DNA of 64,000 bases from Kosakonia sp. H02 (GCA_030704225.1 CP131915.1:3658001-3722000), one strand, 5' to 3'; positions 33,702 through 43,850 are shown, counted from the first letter of the stretch. Program-made: numbers and translations. Notes: a model not told the origin generated them from the letters alone.

Positions 33702-34674
33702 CGTCGCCTCCACCAATCACAATCTCGCCAGTTTCCGCCAGACGACGGACTATCAGCAGAATTGCTTTCTGTTCGTTTTCGACCTGCGACATACGCACAG
33801 GGCCGCGGGAGTTCAAATCGTCGCGCATAATATCGGCCTGACGTTTGGACATATTGCGGAAGAACTTATCGCGCAGCGCTTCATCAACGCCTTTCAGGGC
33901 GACAATCAACGATTCGTTGTCGATATCCTGCAAGATGCGCTGGATGCTGCGATCTTCCATCTCGACAAGGTTTTCGAACAGGAACATCTCGTCGATAATT
34001 TTCTGTGCCAGCTCCTGGTCGTATTCGCGTACGGCTTCGATAGCCGCGTCTTCCTGGTGAGATTTCATCAGGTTGAGGATCTCCGCCGCAGGACGAACAC
34101 CGCCCATCTTGTTGCGTTTGATGTTCTGGCCGTGCAGCAGGTTGTTCAGTACTTCGGTCAGTTCCTGCAATGCAACCGGCTGGACACCGCCGAAGGTGGC
34201 GATACGCAGCATGATGTCGTTACGTTCACGCTCTTCGAATTTCGCCAGCAGATCGGCAGCCTGGCTGCGTTTCAGATGCACAAGGATGGTGGCAATAATC
34301 TGCGGATGCTCATCACGGATGAGATCGAAGACCATCTGCGGTTCCATAAAGTTGAGCGTTTCGATACCGTTGCGCTCATCGTTGGCATCCAGCAGATCTT
34401 CCAGCAACGTGTTGGCGCGCTCTTCGCCCAACGCTTTCACCAGCACACTGCGCAGGTATTCGTTGGTATTGACGTCCAGTACCGCAAACTCACCGGAGTC
34501 ACGGCGGAACTCTTTCATCACCACGGACAACTGGTCGTGGGTGTAAGTCCCGATATGAACCATCGCGCTACTGATCTTCGTCACTTCATGGGTATTCAAA
34601 TGTTTAAAGACTTCGGCTGCACGCTCGTCACCGAGCGTCAGCATGACTATGGCGCTTTTCTCGGCGGCGTTCAT
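33688..34674 (-). CDS. fliG: flagellar motor switch protein FliG
   Basis: 328 residues, close to E. coli FliG (331). The N-terminal FliF-binding domain, the middle domain with the EHPQIIATILVHLKRSQAADLLA helix, and the C-terminal torque domain with the charged helix DDLNSRGPVRMSQVENEQK are present. It converts stator force into rotation. Overlaps fliF by four bases. Confidence 0.98.
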   Translation of the reverse strand: MNAAEKSAIVMLTLGDERAAEVFKHLNTHEVTKISSAMVHIGTYTHDQLSVVMKEFRRDSGEFAVLDVNTNEYLRSVLVKALGEERANTLLEDLLDANDERNGIETLNFMEPQMVFDLIRDEHPQIIATILVHLKRSQAADLLAKFEERERNDIMLRIATFGGVQPVALQELTEVLNNLLHGQNIKRNKMGGVRPAAEILNLMKSHQEDAAIEAVREYDQELAQKIIDEMFLFENLVEMEDRSIQRILQDIDNESLIVALKGVDEALRDKFFRNMSKRQADIMRDDLNSRGPVRMSQVENEQKAILLIVRRLAETGEIVIGGGDDAYV

Positions 34675-36368
34675 GACGACTTCTGCTCCTTATTTAACCA
34701 TTGACGAATAACCAGAGCGATAACCTGCGGCTCCTGATCGGCCATTTCACGCAGGTGCTGGGCCTCTTGTTCCGTCTCGACACGCTGCTGCGCTTTGGCG
34801 GTTTCCGCGCTCTGCCGCTTACGAATTTGCTCATCAAGCTCTGCCTGACGCGCCTCTTTTTCCATCTCCATACGCTGGATAATCATTTCCTGATGGCGCG
34901 TCCAGAACGGTTGCACCGCTTTACGCCACAAGATCCAGGCAACCAGCAAGACGAACAGATAACGCGCGGCGGACATCCCCAACTTGATAACTTCAGGCTG
35001 CTTCCACAGCGGAATCGGCGCCTCTTCTTCCTGATCGGTAAACGGCGTGTTCACGACATTCAGCGTATCGCCGCGTGTGTCGGAATAGCCCATCACCTCT
35101 TTCACCAGCGCATTAATCTGGTCGAGTTGCGCTTTGCTCAGTGCCGCCGTTTTGCCGTCTTTACCCGGTACGTAATTCACTACCACCGCAACGGACAGGC
35201 GTTCGAGCGTGCCGGTATTGCGCTTGATATGGGTCAGCGTTTTATCCACTTCGTAGTTCGTGGTTTCTTCGCTTTGTTTGTTATACGGCGTCAGCGTTTG
35301 GGTTGCGGTTTGCGTCGGCGCCTGGGTTGCGTTCGCATTGGCTGTACCACGGGCATTCGCCTGCTGGGCAGCCGGATCCTCAATCGGCGTGGAAACCGCT
35401 GCTGGCGGCTGGTTGCTTAACGCACCCGGTACGCCACCCACTGCATTCTTACCGCCCTGCTCATTGTTGCTGCTCTGGCGGCTACGAATAGCCCGATTTT
35501 CCGGACGGTTATTAGGCTGATACTGCTCCGCCGTCTGCTCGTGCTGCGTGAAGTCAACCTGCGCGGTGACCTGCGTTCTGACGTTCTGCGTACCAACAAT
35601 CGGGGCCAGAATGGCCTGAATACGGCTCTGGTAATCGGACTCCACTTTGCGGACATATTGCAGTTGCGTTGTCTGCGTCGCCTGCGCGCCGTTTTGCGAA
35701 ATCATATGGCCGCTCTGATCGACGATAGTCACGCGATCGGCGCTCAAACCCGGTACTGCGCTGGAGATCATAAAAGCGATAGCGCTCACCTGGCCGGAAT
35801 CCAGCGTTCTGCCGCTGATCAGATTCAACGTCACCGAGGCAGAAGGCTCTTTGCGATCCTGCAAAAAGAGCGACGGTTTTGGCATCGCCAGATGGACACG
35901 TGCGGAGCGCACCGGCCCCAGCGTTTCGATAGTGCGCGACAGTTCGCCTTCCAGCGCACGCTGGAAGTTCACCTGCTCATTGAACTGGCTGATACCAAAC
36001 TTTTCCTGGTCCAGCAGTTCAAAGCCTACCGCGCCACCTTTCGGCAGCCCCTGCTGGGCCAGCTTGAGGCGCACTTCATACACCTGCTCGGCAGGGATCT
36101 CGATAGAACCGTCATGCTCGGCAAAACGGTACGGGACCTGCATCTGTTTGAGCTGGGTAACAACGGCTCCGCCATCCTCTTCGCTAATATTGCTGTACAG
36201 CACGCGGTAGTCTGGTTCTTTCGCCCAGAACAACAACGCGATAACAATGGAAATAACTGCCGCTGCGGCGACAAAAAATATTATACGGGGGTTAGTCCGA
36301 ATATTTTCGAGCACTGCCTTTACATCGACAATGCCTTTCTTTTTACTACCGGTGTTTGTGGCAGTCAT
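34671..36368 (-). CDS. fliF: flagellar MS-ring protein FliF
   Basis: 565 residues from ATG 36368. Membrane helices lie at about 30-52 and about 450-470. The periplasmic ring-building motifs show DYRVLYSNISEEDGGAVVTQL and GFELLDQEKFGISQFNEQVN, and the C-terminal FliG-binding tail is acidic and Gln-rich. FliF nucleates the basal body. It is the first gene of the leftward fliFGHIJK unit and is divergent from fliE; the 242-base gap between them is where FlhDC-dependent promoters are found in relatives. Confidence 0.97.
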   Translation of the reverse strand: MTATNTGSKKKGIVDVKAVLENIRTNPRIIFFVAAAAVISIVIALLFWAKEPDYRVLYSNISEEDGGAVVTQLKQMQVPYRFAEHDGSIEIPAEQVYEVRLKLAQQGLPKGGAVGFELLDQEKFGISQFNEQVNFQRALEGELSRTIETLGPVRSARVHLAMPKPSLFLQDRKEPSASVTLNLISGRTLDSGQVSAIAFMISSAVPGLSADRVTIVDQSGHMISQNGAQATQTTQLQYVRKVESDYQSRIQAILAPIVGTQNVRTQVTAQVDFTQHEQTAEQYQPNNRPENRAIRSRQSSNNEQGGKNAVGGVPGALSNQPPAAVSTPIEDPAAQQANARGTANANATQAPTQTATQTLTPYNKQSEETTNYEVDKTLTHIKRNTGTLERLSVAVVVNYVPGKDGKTAALSKAQLDQINALVKEVMGYSDTRGDTLNVVNTPFTDQEEEAPIPLWKQPEVIKLGMSAARYLFVLLVAWILWRKAVQPFWTRHQEMIIQRMEMEKEARQAELDEQIRKRQSAETAKAQQRVETEQEAQHLREMADQEPQVIALVIRQWLNKEQKSS

Positions 36369-36610
36369 GCCAATGTCCTGTAAAAGTGAACGCCGCAATT
36401 AAAAGTAAAAGCGATTACGGCTCGGCTCATCTGGTATCGAATTAATAAACTCAAATGTATTTCTCAGGGGAAATCCCGGTTGCGTATTATCTACATAAAG
36501 CCCGTTTTTCTAAGTGGTAAAAAGGTGAAATTTGTGTCAGCTATTCACGTTATGCTGTTTTTCGCGCCACATGTTAAGCTTGCGGCCAATAACTATTAAG
36601 GTCATTTTTT

Positions 36611-36946
36611 ATGTCTATGAATACAGTAGGCGGGGTTCTGGATCAGATTCAGTCCCAGGCCAGACAAGTCTCAGATGTGTCGGCGCTGAATCCCTTCACC
36701 GCGACACGTAAAACAGAAAGCAATTCACAATTCTCTAATATATTGCTTAATAGCATTAACAATATTAGCGATATGCAAACACACGCAAAGAATCAGTCAC
36801 AAGCGTATCTTTCCGGTGTTGAAGGCATTGGCTTAAATGATGTGATGGTTTCCCTACAGAAATCCTCAGTGGCATTAAATCTTGGTGTACAAGTGCGGAA
36901 TAAATTAGTTAGCGCTTACCAGGAAATTATGAATATGCCGGTATAA
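36611..36946 (+). CDS. fliE: flagellar hook-basal body protein FliE
   Basis: 111 residues with the C-terminal family pattern VEGIGLNDVMVSLQKSSVALNLGVQVRNKLVSAYQEIMNMPV. It joins the MS ring to the rod. Transcribed divergently from fliF as in E. coli, with AAGG upstream of ATG 36611, and followed by a hairpin (37015-37046) before cheR. Confidence 0.95.
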   Translation: MSMNTVGGVLDQIQSQARQVSDVSALNPFTATRKTESNSQFSNILLNSINNISDMQTHAKNQSQAYLSGVEGIGLNDVMVSLQKSSVALNLGVQVRNKLVSAYQEIMNMPV

Positions 36947-37014
36947 CACCTAAGCATTATCTTATTATCGCTCTGAACAGCAATTTGGCTGCTATTTTTC
37001 ACGGCTGGTTACGT

Positions 37015-37046
37015 CGGGTGTTTTATTTTCATTAATAAAACACCCG
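37015..37046 (+). terminator. hairpin between fliE and cheR
   Basis: CGGGTGTTTTAT and ATAAAACACCCG form a perfect 12-bp stem around TTTTCATTA-type loop sequence. No T run follows, so it may be a weak terminator or an mRNA structure. Confidence 0.5.
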
Positions 37047-37122
37047 GTATAACGCCGGTGATTCATTCCAGCATCACCTGCAATATGCGTTCAAAAAAAC
37101 CTGTAGGTTTAAGTCAACCTTT

Positions 37123-37980
37123 ATGACGAATAGCCAGAAAAATATGTTTTCAGTTACCGAACAGCCTCAGCCAGTTCAGGGTGCACTGACCGCAAATGAA
37201 TTAGAAAAAATCAGCGAATTGATTTATCAGCGCGCGGGTATTGTGCTCACGCCGCAGAAAAAAGACATGGTTTATAACCGTTTATCCCGCCGCCTGCGTG
37301 AACTTAACCTGCGCCGGTTCGATGAGTATATCGCCCTGCTGATCAACAACCCGACCAGTAAAGAGTGGCAGGAGTTTATTAACGCGCTGACCACTAACCT
37401 GACCTCCTTTTTCCGCGAAGCGTATCACTTCCCGACGCTTGCGAAACATGCTCAGTCCAGAGGGGGGATGTACAACGTCTGGTGCGCGGCAGCCTCTACC
37501 GGCGAAGAGCCCTGGTCGATTGCCATGACGCTGGAAGCGGCGCTGGGCCGCAGTATTACCGGCCCGCGGGTGATAGCGACCGATATCGATACCGATGTGC
37601 TGGAAAAAGCCACCCAGGGCGTTTACCGCCTGGCGGATCTCGACACTCTGACCGAGCAGCAAAAGAAAACCTGGTTTTTGCGCGGCACCGGCGAGCAGGC
37701 GAGCATGGTGAAAATCAAAAGTGAATACCGCAACACCGTGCAGTTTCGCCAGCTGAATCTCATCGAATCCCAGTGGGATATTCCCGCCCCTTTCGATGCC
37801 ATTTTTTGCCGTAACGTCATGATTTATTTCGATCAGAACACCCAGGAGAAGCTGCTAAAGCGTTTTGCGAAGATGCTCAAGCCCGGCGGGATATTGTTCG
37901 TTGGCCACTCGGAGCATTTTCAAAATATGAACAGTCCATTTCGTTTGCTCGGACAGTCTGTCTACCGCCTCGCGGAGTAA
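37123..37980 (+). CDS. cheR: chemotaxis protein methyltransferase CheR
   Basis: 285 residues: N-terminal helical domain, then an S-adenosylmethionine-dependent methyltransferase domain with VWCAAASTGEEPWSIAM, VIATDIDTDVLEKA and FDAIFCRNVMIYFDQNTQ. It methylates glutamates of chemoreceptors. The beta-subdomain that binds the receptor C-terminal pentapeptide is retained, matching the DWETF end of the receptor at 54933. It starts the rightward cheRBYZ-flhBAE series without tar or tap in front, unlike E. coli. Confidence 0.97.
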   Translation: MTNSQKNMFSVTEQPQPVQGALTANELEKISELIYQRAGIVLTPQKKDMVYNRLSRRLRELNLRRFDEYIALLINNPTSKEWQEFINALTTNLTSFFREAYHFPTLAKHAQSRGGMYNVWCAAASTGEEPWSIAMTLEAALGRSITGPRVIATDIDTDVLEKATQGVYRLADLDTLTEQQKKTWFLRGTGEQASMVKIKSEYRNTVQFRQLNLIESQWDIPAPFDAIFCRNVMIYFDQNTQEKLLKRFAKMLKPGGILFVGHSEHFQNMNSPFRLLGQSVYRLAE

Positions 37981-37985
37981 AAACG

Positions 37986-39032
37986 ATGAAAAAGATTAAG
38001 GTGCTGTGCATTGATGACTCGTCGCTGATTCGCAAAATCATGACGCATATCGTCAACGAACAACCAGATATGGAAATGGTGGCAACGGCACTCGATCCCA
38101 TCATCGCCCGCGATCTCATCAAGCAGCACAATCCGGATGTGTTGACTCTTGATGTAGAAATGCCGCGGATGGATGGGCTGCAATTCCTTGAACACCTGAT
38201 GCGCCTGCGCCCGATGCCGGTGGTGATGCTTTCGTCGCTCACCAAAAGAGGCTCAGACATCACGCTCAGCGCGCTGGAACTGGGTGCGGTGGACTTTATC
38301 ACCAAACCCGAAACGGGATTGCAGGAAGGTATGTCGCACTATAGCGAGATGATCGTCGACAAAATCCGCATGGCGGCAAAAGCGAGGGTGCGTCGCCATG
38401 AACGCCAGCCGGTAGTGCCACGCGTGACCCATTTTCCGCTTATCGGCAGCGAAAAAATTATTGCTATTGGTTCCTCTACGGGAGGAACCGAGGCGCTGCG
38501 CCAGTTGCTGGTGCCGATGCCGCCCACCAGCCCCGGCATCGTGATTGCTCAACATATGCCGCCGGGTTTTACCAACTCGTTCGCGAAACGCCTGGATCAT
38601 CTGTGTCAGATGTCCGTCAAAGAGGCCGAAGAAGGTGACCGGGTTTTGCCCGGTCATGTCTATATCGCACCGGGCGGTTTTCATATGGAGCTGACGCGCA
38701 GCGGGGCGAACTATCACGTCAAACTGAGTGATGAGTCGCCGATTAACCGCCACCGCCCGTCGGTGGATGCGCTGTTTCATTCCGTCGCGCGCTACGCCGG
38801 GAAAAACGCTGTTGGTGCCATTTTAACGGGCATGGGCAGCGACGGTGCCGCCGGCATGCTGGCGATGCGACAAGCAGGAGCCTGGACGATTGCGCAAAGC
38901 GAACGTAGCTGCGTGGTCTTCGGTATGCCGCGTGAAGCAATTGCGCTCGGGGGAGCCTGTGAAACGGTCGACCTTGAGCACATCAGCCAGCACATACTCA
39001 CCCATTCTGCCGGACAGGCCCGCAGGATTTAA
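37986..39032 (+). CDS. cheB: chemotaxis methylesterase/glutamine deamidase CheB
   Basis: 348 residues: receiver domain with phospho-acceptor Asp56, linker, and a methylesterase domain with the catalytic triad Ser164 (GSSTGGTEA), His190 (AQHMPP) and Asp286 (GMGSDGAAG), at the same numbers as the Salmonella enzyme. It removes receptor methyl groups after phosphorylation by CheA. Five bases after cheR. Confidence 0.98.
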   Translation: MKKIKVLCIDDSSLIRKIMTHIVNEQPDMEMVATALDPIIARDLIKQHNPDVLTLDVEMPRMDGLQFLEHLMRLRPMPVVMLSSLTKRGSDITLSALELGAVDFITKPETGLQEGMSHYSEMIVDKIRMAAKARVRRHERQPVVPRVTHFPLIGSEKIIAIGSSTGGTEALRQLLVPMPPTSPGIVIAQHMPPGFTNSFAKRLDHLCQMSVKEAEEGDRVLPGHVYIAPGGFHMELTRSGANYHVKLSDESPINRHRPSVDALFHSVARYAGKNAVGAILTGMGSDGAAGMLAMRQAGAWTIAQSERSCVVFGMPREAIALGGACETVDLEHISQHILTHSAGQARRI

Positions 39033-39074
39033 ACATTACCCAATACACCGTTACCACTGATTTAGGAAATAACC

Positions 39075-39464
39075 ATGGCCGATAAGAATTTACGTTTTTT
39101 AGTTGTCGATGACTTCGCCACCATGCGACGCATCGTACGCAATCTGTTGAAAGACCTGGGCTTTAACCGTGTGGAAGAAGCTGAAGATGGTCAGGATGCG
39201 CTGAATAAACTGCGCTCTGACGCCTTCGATTTCGTTATCAGTGACTGGAATATGCCCAACATGGATGGCCTGCAACTGCTGACGGAAATCCGCAACGATA
39301 TCAATCTGAAAACCATGCCGGTGCTGATGGTTACGGCCGAAGCGAAGAAAGAGAACATTATTGCCGCCGCGCAGGCGGGTGCCAGCGGTTATGTAGTGAA
39401 GCCGTTCACCGCCGCCACGCTTGAAGAGAAGCTGAATAAAATCTTTGAAAAAATCGGCTGGTAA
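39075..39464 (+). CDS. cheY: chemotaxis response regulator CheY
   Basis: 129 residues with all working residues: Asp12, Asp13, phospho-acceptor Asp57, Thr87, Tyr106 and Lys109. It binds FliM and FliN to reverse the motor. Almost identical to E. coli CheY by eye. Confidence 0.98.
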   Translation: MADKNLRFLVVDDFATMRRIVRNLLKDLGFNRVEEAEDGQDALNKLRSDAFDFVISDWNMPNMDGLQLLTEIRNDINLKTMPVLMVTAEAKKENIIAAAQAGASGYVVKPFTAATLEEKLNKIFEKIGW

Positions 39465-39467
39465 CCC

Positions 39468-40115
39468 ATGACGACCCCGGAAAATACGCAACCTGAAGAA
39501 GACTTTAAAGGCATTTTTTCCCGCGTTGGGCACCTGACTCGCCTGCTGCGCGATAGCCTGGTCGACTTAGGTCTGGATCGCACCATCGTTGAAGCGGCGG
39601 ATGCCATCCCTGACACGCGCGAACGGTTGAACTACGTGGTCGGGAAAACCGCGCAGGCTGCCGAGCGGGTGCTGACCTGTGTAGAAGAAGCGCGTCCGAT
39701 GCAGGAATCCGTCGTCACTCAGGGTGAAAGCTTAGCAACCCGCTGGGATGCATGGTTTGCCGCGCCTGTTGAATTAGCCGACGCCCGCGAGCTGGTCACA
39801 GATACCCGTCAGTACCTGACGCAAGCCCCGAAAATGGCGCGCCAGACCGACGAACATCTGATGGAAATCATGATGGCGCAGGACTTCCAGGATCTGACCG
39901 GGCAGGTGATTCGCCGCATGATGTCGCTGATTGAAACGGTCGAGAAAGAGCTGATTCAGGTGCTGCTGGCTTACGTCCCGGACGACGTCCAGGAGCCGGA
40001 GCCTAAAGAGCCTGAAGTGGCGCTGATGAATGGCCCGCAAGTGGATAGCAGCAAAGCCGGCGTGGTCGCAACGCAAGACCAGGTCGATGACCTGCTCGAC
40101 AGCCTGGGTTTTTAA
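39468..40115 (+). CDS. cheZ: CheY-P phosphatase CheZ
   Basis: 215 residues, E. coli length 214. The long helical hairpin carries the catalytic segment MAQDFQDLTGQVIRRMM (Asp and Gln that attack CheY-P), and the C-terminal peptide DDLLDSLGF docks CheY. Three bases after cheY. Confidence 0.97.
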   Translation: MTTPENTQPEEDFKGIFSRVGHLTRLLRDSLVDLGLDRTIVEAADAIPDTRERLNYVVGKTAQAAERVLTCVEEARPMQESVVTQGESLATRWDAWFAAPVELADARELVTDTRQYLTQAPKMARQTDEHLMEIMMAQDFQDLTGQVIRRMMSLIETVEKELIQVLLAYVPDDVQEPEPKEPEVALMNGPQVDSSKAGVVATQDQVDDLLDSLGF

Positions 40116-40148
40116 TGTGGCGCGCATTGCCGTACCGCCGAGCCAATC

Positions 40149-41294
40149 ATGTCTGAAGAAAGTGATGTAGAGAAAACAGAAGAACCCACACCCCACCGAA
40201 AGCAAAAAGCACGTGAAGAGGGGCAGATCCCCCGATCCAAAGAGCTTAGCTCCATGTTGATGCTGCTGGCTGGCTGGGCTCTGCTGCTCTCGGGCGGTAA
40301 CCAGTTCGCGCACAACCTGATGCAACTGCTGCAAACCGGGCTGGTGTTAAACCGGCTTTCGGTGATGGATCCGCAGTCGATGTTCCATCAGGCGAGCTAT
40401 TTGCTGGACATGATGGGTTCAGCGCTGCTGCCCATTTTGCTGGGTCTTTTCGTAACGGGGATTGCCTCGCCCATGTTACTGGGCGGTGTGAATTTAAGCG
40501 GCAAGTCGCTGAAAGTCGATCTGAAGCGACTGTCGCTGCTACAAGGGCTGAAAAAGCTGTTTTCCGCCCAGGTTTTATCAGAAATGCTCAAAGGCTGCCT
40601 GAAGGTAGCGCTGGTAGCGTGCGCCTTCGCCGTCTACCTCTACAACAATAAAGCGCATTTCATTCAACTGGTTAACGAAGCACTGCCGATGGCCGTCGCC
40701 CACGCGATGAGCATGATTTTTGATTGCCTGCTGATGGTCATCTTTTTCCTGCTGCCGGTTGTCGGCTACGACGTGTTTTACCAGATAACGAGCAACCTGA
40801 AAAAGCTGCGCATGAGCCGTCAGGAAATTCGTGATGAATTTAAACAACAAGAAGGCGATCCGCACATTAAGAGCCGCATTAAGCAGATGCAACGCGCGGC
40901 GGCTCGTAGCCGGATGATGGCCGATATTCCGCAAGCGGATGTCATCGTCAACAACCCGACGCACTACTCCGTGGCCCTCTCTTATAAAGAAGGCGGCATG
41001 GGTGCGCCGACGGTCGTGGCAAAAGGTGCCGGAGATATCGCCTTAAAAATTCGTGAGCTGGGGGCACTGCATCGCATCCCGATGCTCGAAGCACCTCCGC
41101 TTGCCCGCGCGCTCTATCGCCACTGCGACATTGGCGAACAGATCCCGGGTGAGCTTTATAGCGCCGTCGCAGAAGTTCTGGCCTGGGTTTATGGCCTGCG
41201 ACGCTGGCGCAATAGTGGCGGCGTTCCGCCTACAAAGCCCAGGGATCTCGCGGTTCCTGAGTCGATGGATTTCGTACATGAGAGTTCAAACTGA
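40149..41294 (+). CDS. flhB: flagellar export switch protein FlhB
   Basis: 381 residues: an N-terminal basic segment (ESDVEKTEEPTPHRKQKAREEG), four membrane helices between about 33 and 210, and the cytoplasmic autocleavage domain with Asn269-Pro270-Thr271-His272, the same numbering as Salmonella. Cleavage there allows the switch from hook to filament export under FliK control. The stop codon overlaps the flhA start (TGATG). Confidence 0.98.
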   Translation: MSEESDVEKTEEPTPHRKQKAREEGQIPRSKELSSMLMLLAGWALLLSGGNQFAHNLMQLLQTGLVLNRLSVMDPQSMFHQASYLLDMMGSALLPILLGLFVTGIASPMLLGGVNLSGKSLKVDLKRLSLLQGLKKLFSAQVLSEMLKGCLKVALVACAFAVYLYNNKAHFIQLVNEALPMAVAHAMSMIFDCLLMVIFFLLPVVGYDVFYQITSNLKKLRMSRQEIRDEFKQQEGDPHIKSRIKQMQRAAARSRMMADIPQADVIVNNPTHYSVALSYKEGGMGAPTVVAKGAGDIALKIRELGALHRIPMLEAPPLARALYRHCDIGEQIPGELYSAVAEVLAWVYGLRRWRNSGGVPPTKPRDLAVPESMDFVHESSN

Positions 41295-43396
41295 TGGCTA
41301 ATCTCGCCAGCAAACTACGCTTACCGGCGTTTAAAGATACACAGTGGCAAATTATGGCAGGCCCGGTGCTGATCATGCTGATTCTGGCCATGATGGTGCT
41401 GCCGCTGCCGGCATTTTTGCTCGATACCCTGTTCACCTTCAATATCGTGCTGTCATTGATGATATTGCTGGTGGCGATGTTCACGCAGAAGACCCTTGAG
41501 TTTTCCGCCTTCCCGACGGTGCTGCTGTTCTCCACCCTGTTGCGACTGGCACTGAACATTGCCTCCACGCGTATTATTTTAATGGAAGGCCACACAGGTG
41601 CCGCTGCGGCGGGCAAGGTGGTTGAAGCGTTCGGTCACTTCCTGGTGGGCGGCAACTTCGCAATTGGTATTGTGGTGTTCGCCATTCTTATCATCATTAA
41701 CTTTATGGTCATCACCAAAGGTGCGGGGCGTATCGCCGAAGTGGGCGCTCGCTTTGTGCTGGACGGGATGCCCGGTAAGCAGATGGCGATCGATGCCGAT
41801 CTGAATGCCGGGATCATTGGCGAAGCCGAAGCCAAACGCCGCCGTAGCGAAGTGACCCAGGAGTCGGATTTTTACGGCTCGATGGACGGTGCCAGTAAAT
41901 TCGTGCGCGGGGATGCCATCGCCGGTCTGTTGATCATGGCGATCAACGTTCTCGGCGGCCTGGCGATCGGCGTAATGCAGCATGGTCTGAGCGTTGGCGA
42001 AGCGGGCGAGACCTACACCCTGCTGACCATCGGTGATGGCCTTGTCGCGCAGATCCCGGCGTTGATTATCTCCACCGCTGCCGGTGTTATCGTGACCCGC
42101 GTCTCCAACGATGAAGATATCGGCGAGCAGATGGTCGGCCAGCTCTTCAATAACCCACGGGTGATGCTGCTCTCTGCGCTGGTGATTGGTTTGCTGGGGC
42201 TTATCCCAGGCATGCCGAACTTTGTGTTCCTGATGTTCACCGCGATTTTGCTGGGACTTGCCTGGTGGATGCGCGGCCGTGAACTGAAGAACCCCGGCGG
42301 GCGCACCGCTGTGCGTGAAGATAAAGACAGCGCCAACGCGCAGGCGGCAAACGATCAGGCCTCGGCGGAAGCCTCCTGGTCTGATGTCGAGATGGAAGAT
42401 GTGCTGGGTCTGGAAGTGGGCTACCGCTTAATTCCGCTGGTGGACAGCACCCAGGATGGGCAGTTGCTGGTGCGCGTGCGCGGTATTCGTAAGAAATTCG
42501 CCCAGGAGATGGGCTTCCTGCCGCCCGCCATTCACATTCGTGACAACCTTGATTTGGCTCCCGGCCACTACCGTATTCTGCTGAAAGGCGTGGAAATTGG
42601 CAGCGGTGAAATCGAACCTGAACGCTGGATGGCGATTAACCCCGGCTACGCCGAAGGCGATCTGCCCGGCACGCCGTGTGTCGATCCGGCCTTTGGCCTG
42701 CCGGCCTGCTGGATCGATGAAGTGTTCCGTGAACAGGCGCAGATCCAGGGCTTTACCGTGGTCGATCCGAGTTCGGTTATCGCCACCCACCTGAACCACC
42801 TGATTACGCTGCATACGGAAGAGTTGTTCAGCCGCCAGGAAACACAGCAGTTGCTCGATCGCATCACTAAAGAGATGCCGAAGCTGGTGGAGGATTTAAT
42901 TCCAGGCGTCATTTCAATCACGCTGTTCCACAAAGTGTTGCAGAACCTGTTGTCCGAGCGCGTGTCGATTCGCGATATGCGTACCATCATTGATACGCTG
43001 GCAGAATATGCGCCAGTACAAAGTGACCCGGATGAGCTGACCGCGCAGGTTCGCGTCCGCTTAGGCCGCGCGATCACCGCGCAGTGGTTCCGCAATGATA
43101 GCGACATCAAGGTAATTGGCCTGGATAGTTCGCTGGAGAAATTGCTGATCCAGTCCCTGCAAAGCGGCAGCGCCATTGAGCCGGGCATCGCTGAAAACCT
43201 GATGCGCCAGGCCGATCGGGCGATTACCGAACAGCAGGCGCTGGGCGTTTCGCCGGTGGTGCTGGTGAACCCGGCGCTGCGCACCATGGTGTCACGCTTC
43301 CTGCGTCGCGCCTTCCCGCAGTTGGCGGTGCTCTCAACGATGGAAATCACCAACAACAAAACGGTGCAGATGACCGCCGTGATTGGTGCGAATTAA
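41294..43396 (+). CDS. flhA: flagellar export gate protein FlhA
   Basis: 700 residues. The N-terminal half has eight predicted membrane helices and the FHIPEP region around FSAFPTVLLFSTLLRLALNIASTRIIL (about 70-100) and GAGRIAEVGARFVLDGMPGKQMAIDADLNAG (about 140-170). The C-terminal cytoplasmic half forms the nonameric docking ring for chaperone-substrate complexes. Coupled to flhB and followed by flhE. Confidence 0.98.
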   Translation: MANLASKLRLPAFKDTQWQIMAGPVLIMLILAMMVLPLPAFLLDTLFTFNIVLSLMILLVAMFTQKTLEFSAFPTVLLFSTLLRLALNIASTRIILMEGHTGAAAAGKVVEAFGHFLVGGNFAIGIVVFAILIIINFMVITKGAGRIAEVGARFVLDGMPGKQMAIDADLNAGIIGEAEAKRRRSEVTQESDFYGSMDGASKFVRGDAIAGLLIMAINVLGGLAIGVMQHGLSVGEAGETYTLLTIGDGLVAQIPALIISTAAGVIVTRVSNDEDIGEQMVGQLFNNPRVMLLSALVIGLLGLIPGMPNFVFLMFTAILLGLAWWMRGRELKNPGGRTAVREDKDSANAQAANDQASAEASWSDVEMEDVLGLEVGYRLIPLVDSTQDGQLLVRVRGIRKKFAQEMGFLPPAIHIRDNLDLAPGHYRILLKGVEIGSGEIEPERWMAINPGYAEGDLPGTPCVDPAFGLPACWIDEVFREQAQIQGFTVVDPSSVIATHLNHLITLHTEELFSRQETQQLLDRITKEMPKLVEDLIPGVISITLFHKVLQNLLSERVSIRDMRTIIDTLAEYAPVQSDPDELTAQVRVRLGRAITAQWFRNDSDIKVIGLDSSLEKLLIQSLQSGSAIEPGIAENLMRQADRAITEQQALGVSPVVLVNPALRTMVSRFLRRAFPQLAVLSTMEITNNKTVQMTAVIGAN

Positions 43397-43399
43397 TTA

Positions 43400-43804
43400 A
43401 TGAAACGTGCGTTGTTACTCTGTACGCTGCTGGCGCTGCCAGCAGCGGCATTCGCGAAAGACGGCGCCTGGAGCGACACGGCCGCAGGCGGCAGTGTCAG
43501 CATCGGCAAACAACTGTTACGTGGCCGTCCACTGCACTCCCCTTCTGAGATCCCCGCGTCTGCGCGTATCGTGCGTTTTTCCTGGCGCGTTACGTTGCTG
43601 TCACCGCCCCCGCCGGGGCTGCAAATCAAGCTCTGTCGCAGTGATAAATGTTTTCTGCTGCCCGCCCTTGCGGGTACGCGTAGCGTGACTGTGCCGCTCT
43701 CTGCCGTCGGTGAGTTTCGTTTTATTTATTCTGTTAATAGCCTGGGTCAACTACAGCCGCCACTGAATGTGGTGCGTAATCAATTAACCGTGAATTATCG
43801 ATGA
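43400..43804 (+). CDS. flhE: flagellar protein FlhE
   Basis: 134 residues: signal peptide (about 1-19, ending AAAFA) and a small periplasmic beta domain with GAWSDTAAGG and RGRPLHSPSEIPASARIVRF. FlhE limits proton leakage through the export gate in Salmonella. It starts three bases after flhA and ends before a terminator shared with fliT. Confidence 0.93.
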   Translation: MKRALLLCTLLALPAAAFAKDGAWSDTAAGGSVSIGKQLLRGRPLHSPSEIPASARIVRFSWRVTLLSPPPPGLQIKLCRSDKCFLLPALAGTRSVTVPLSAVGEFRFIYSVNSLGQLQPPLNVVRNQLTVNYR

Positions 43805-43813
43805 GCAAAAAAG

Positions 43814-43850
43814 AAAGGCTATGGGTTGAGAATTTACCGATAGCCTTTTT
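43814..43850. terminator. bidirectional terminator between flhE and fliT
   Basis: AAAGGCTAT and ATAGCCTTTTT pair around a 17-base loop. The + strand has five T after the stem and the minus strand has TTTCTTTTTT, so it can serve both convergent units. Confidence 0.7.

Noticed and set aside
33634..34704. Rightward frame of 356 codons
   Set aside because: It is antisense to fliG and fliH, has no family pattern, and the minus-strand genes are certain.
35541..36383. Rightward frame of 280 codons
   Set aside because: It is antisense to fliF with His/Arg-rich composition typical of a shadow frame.
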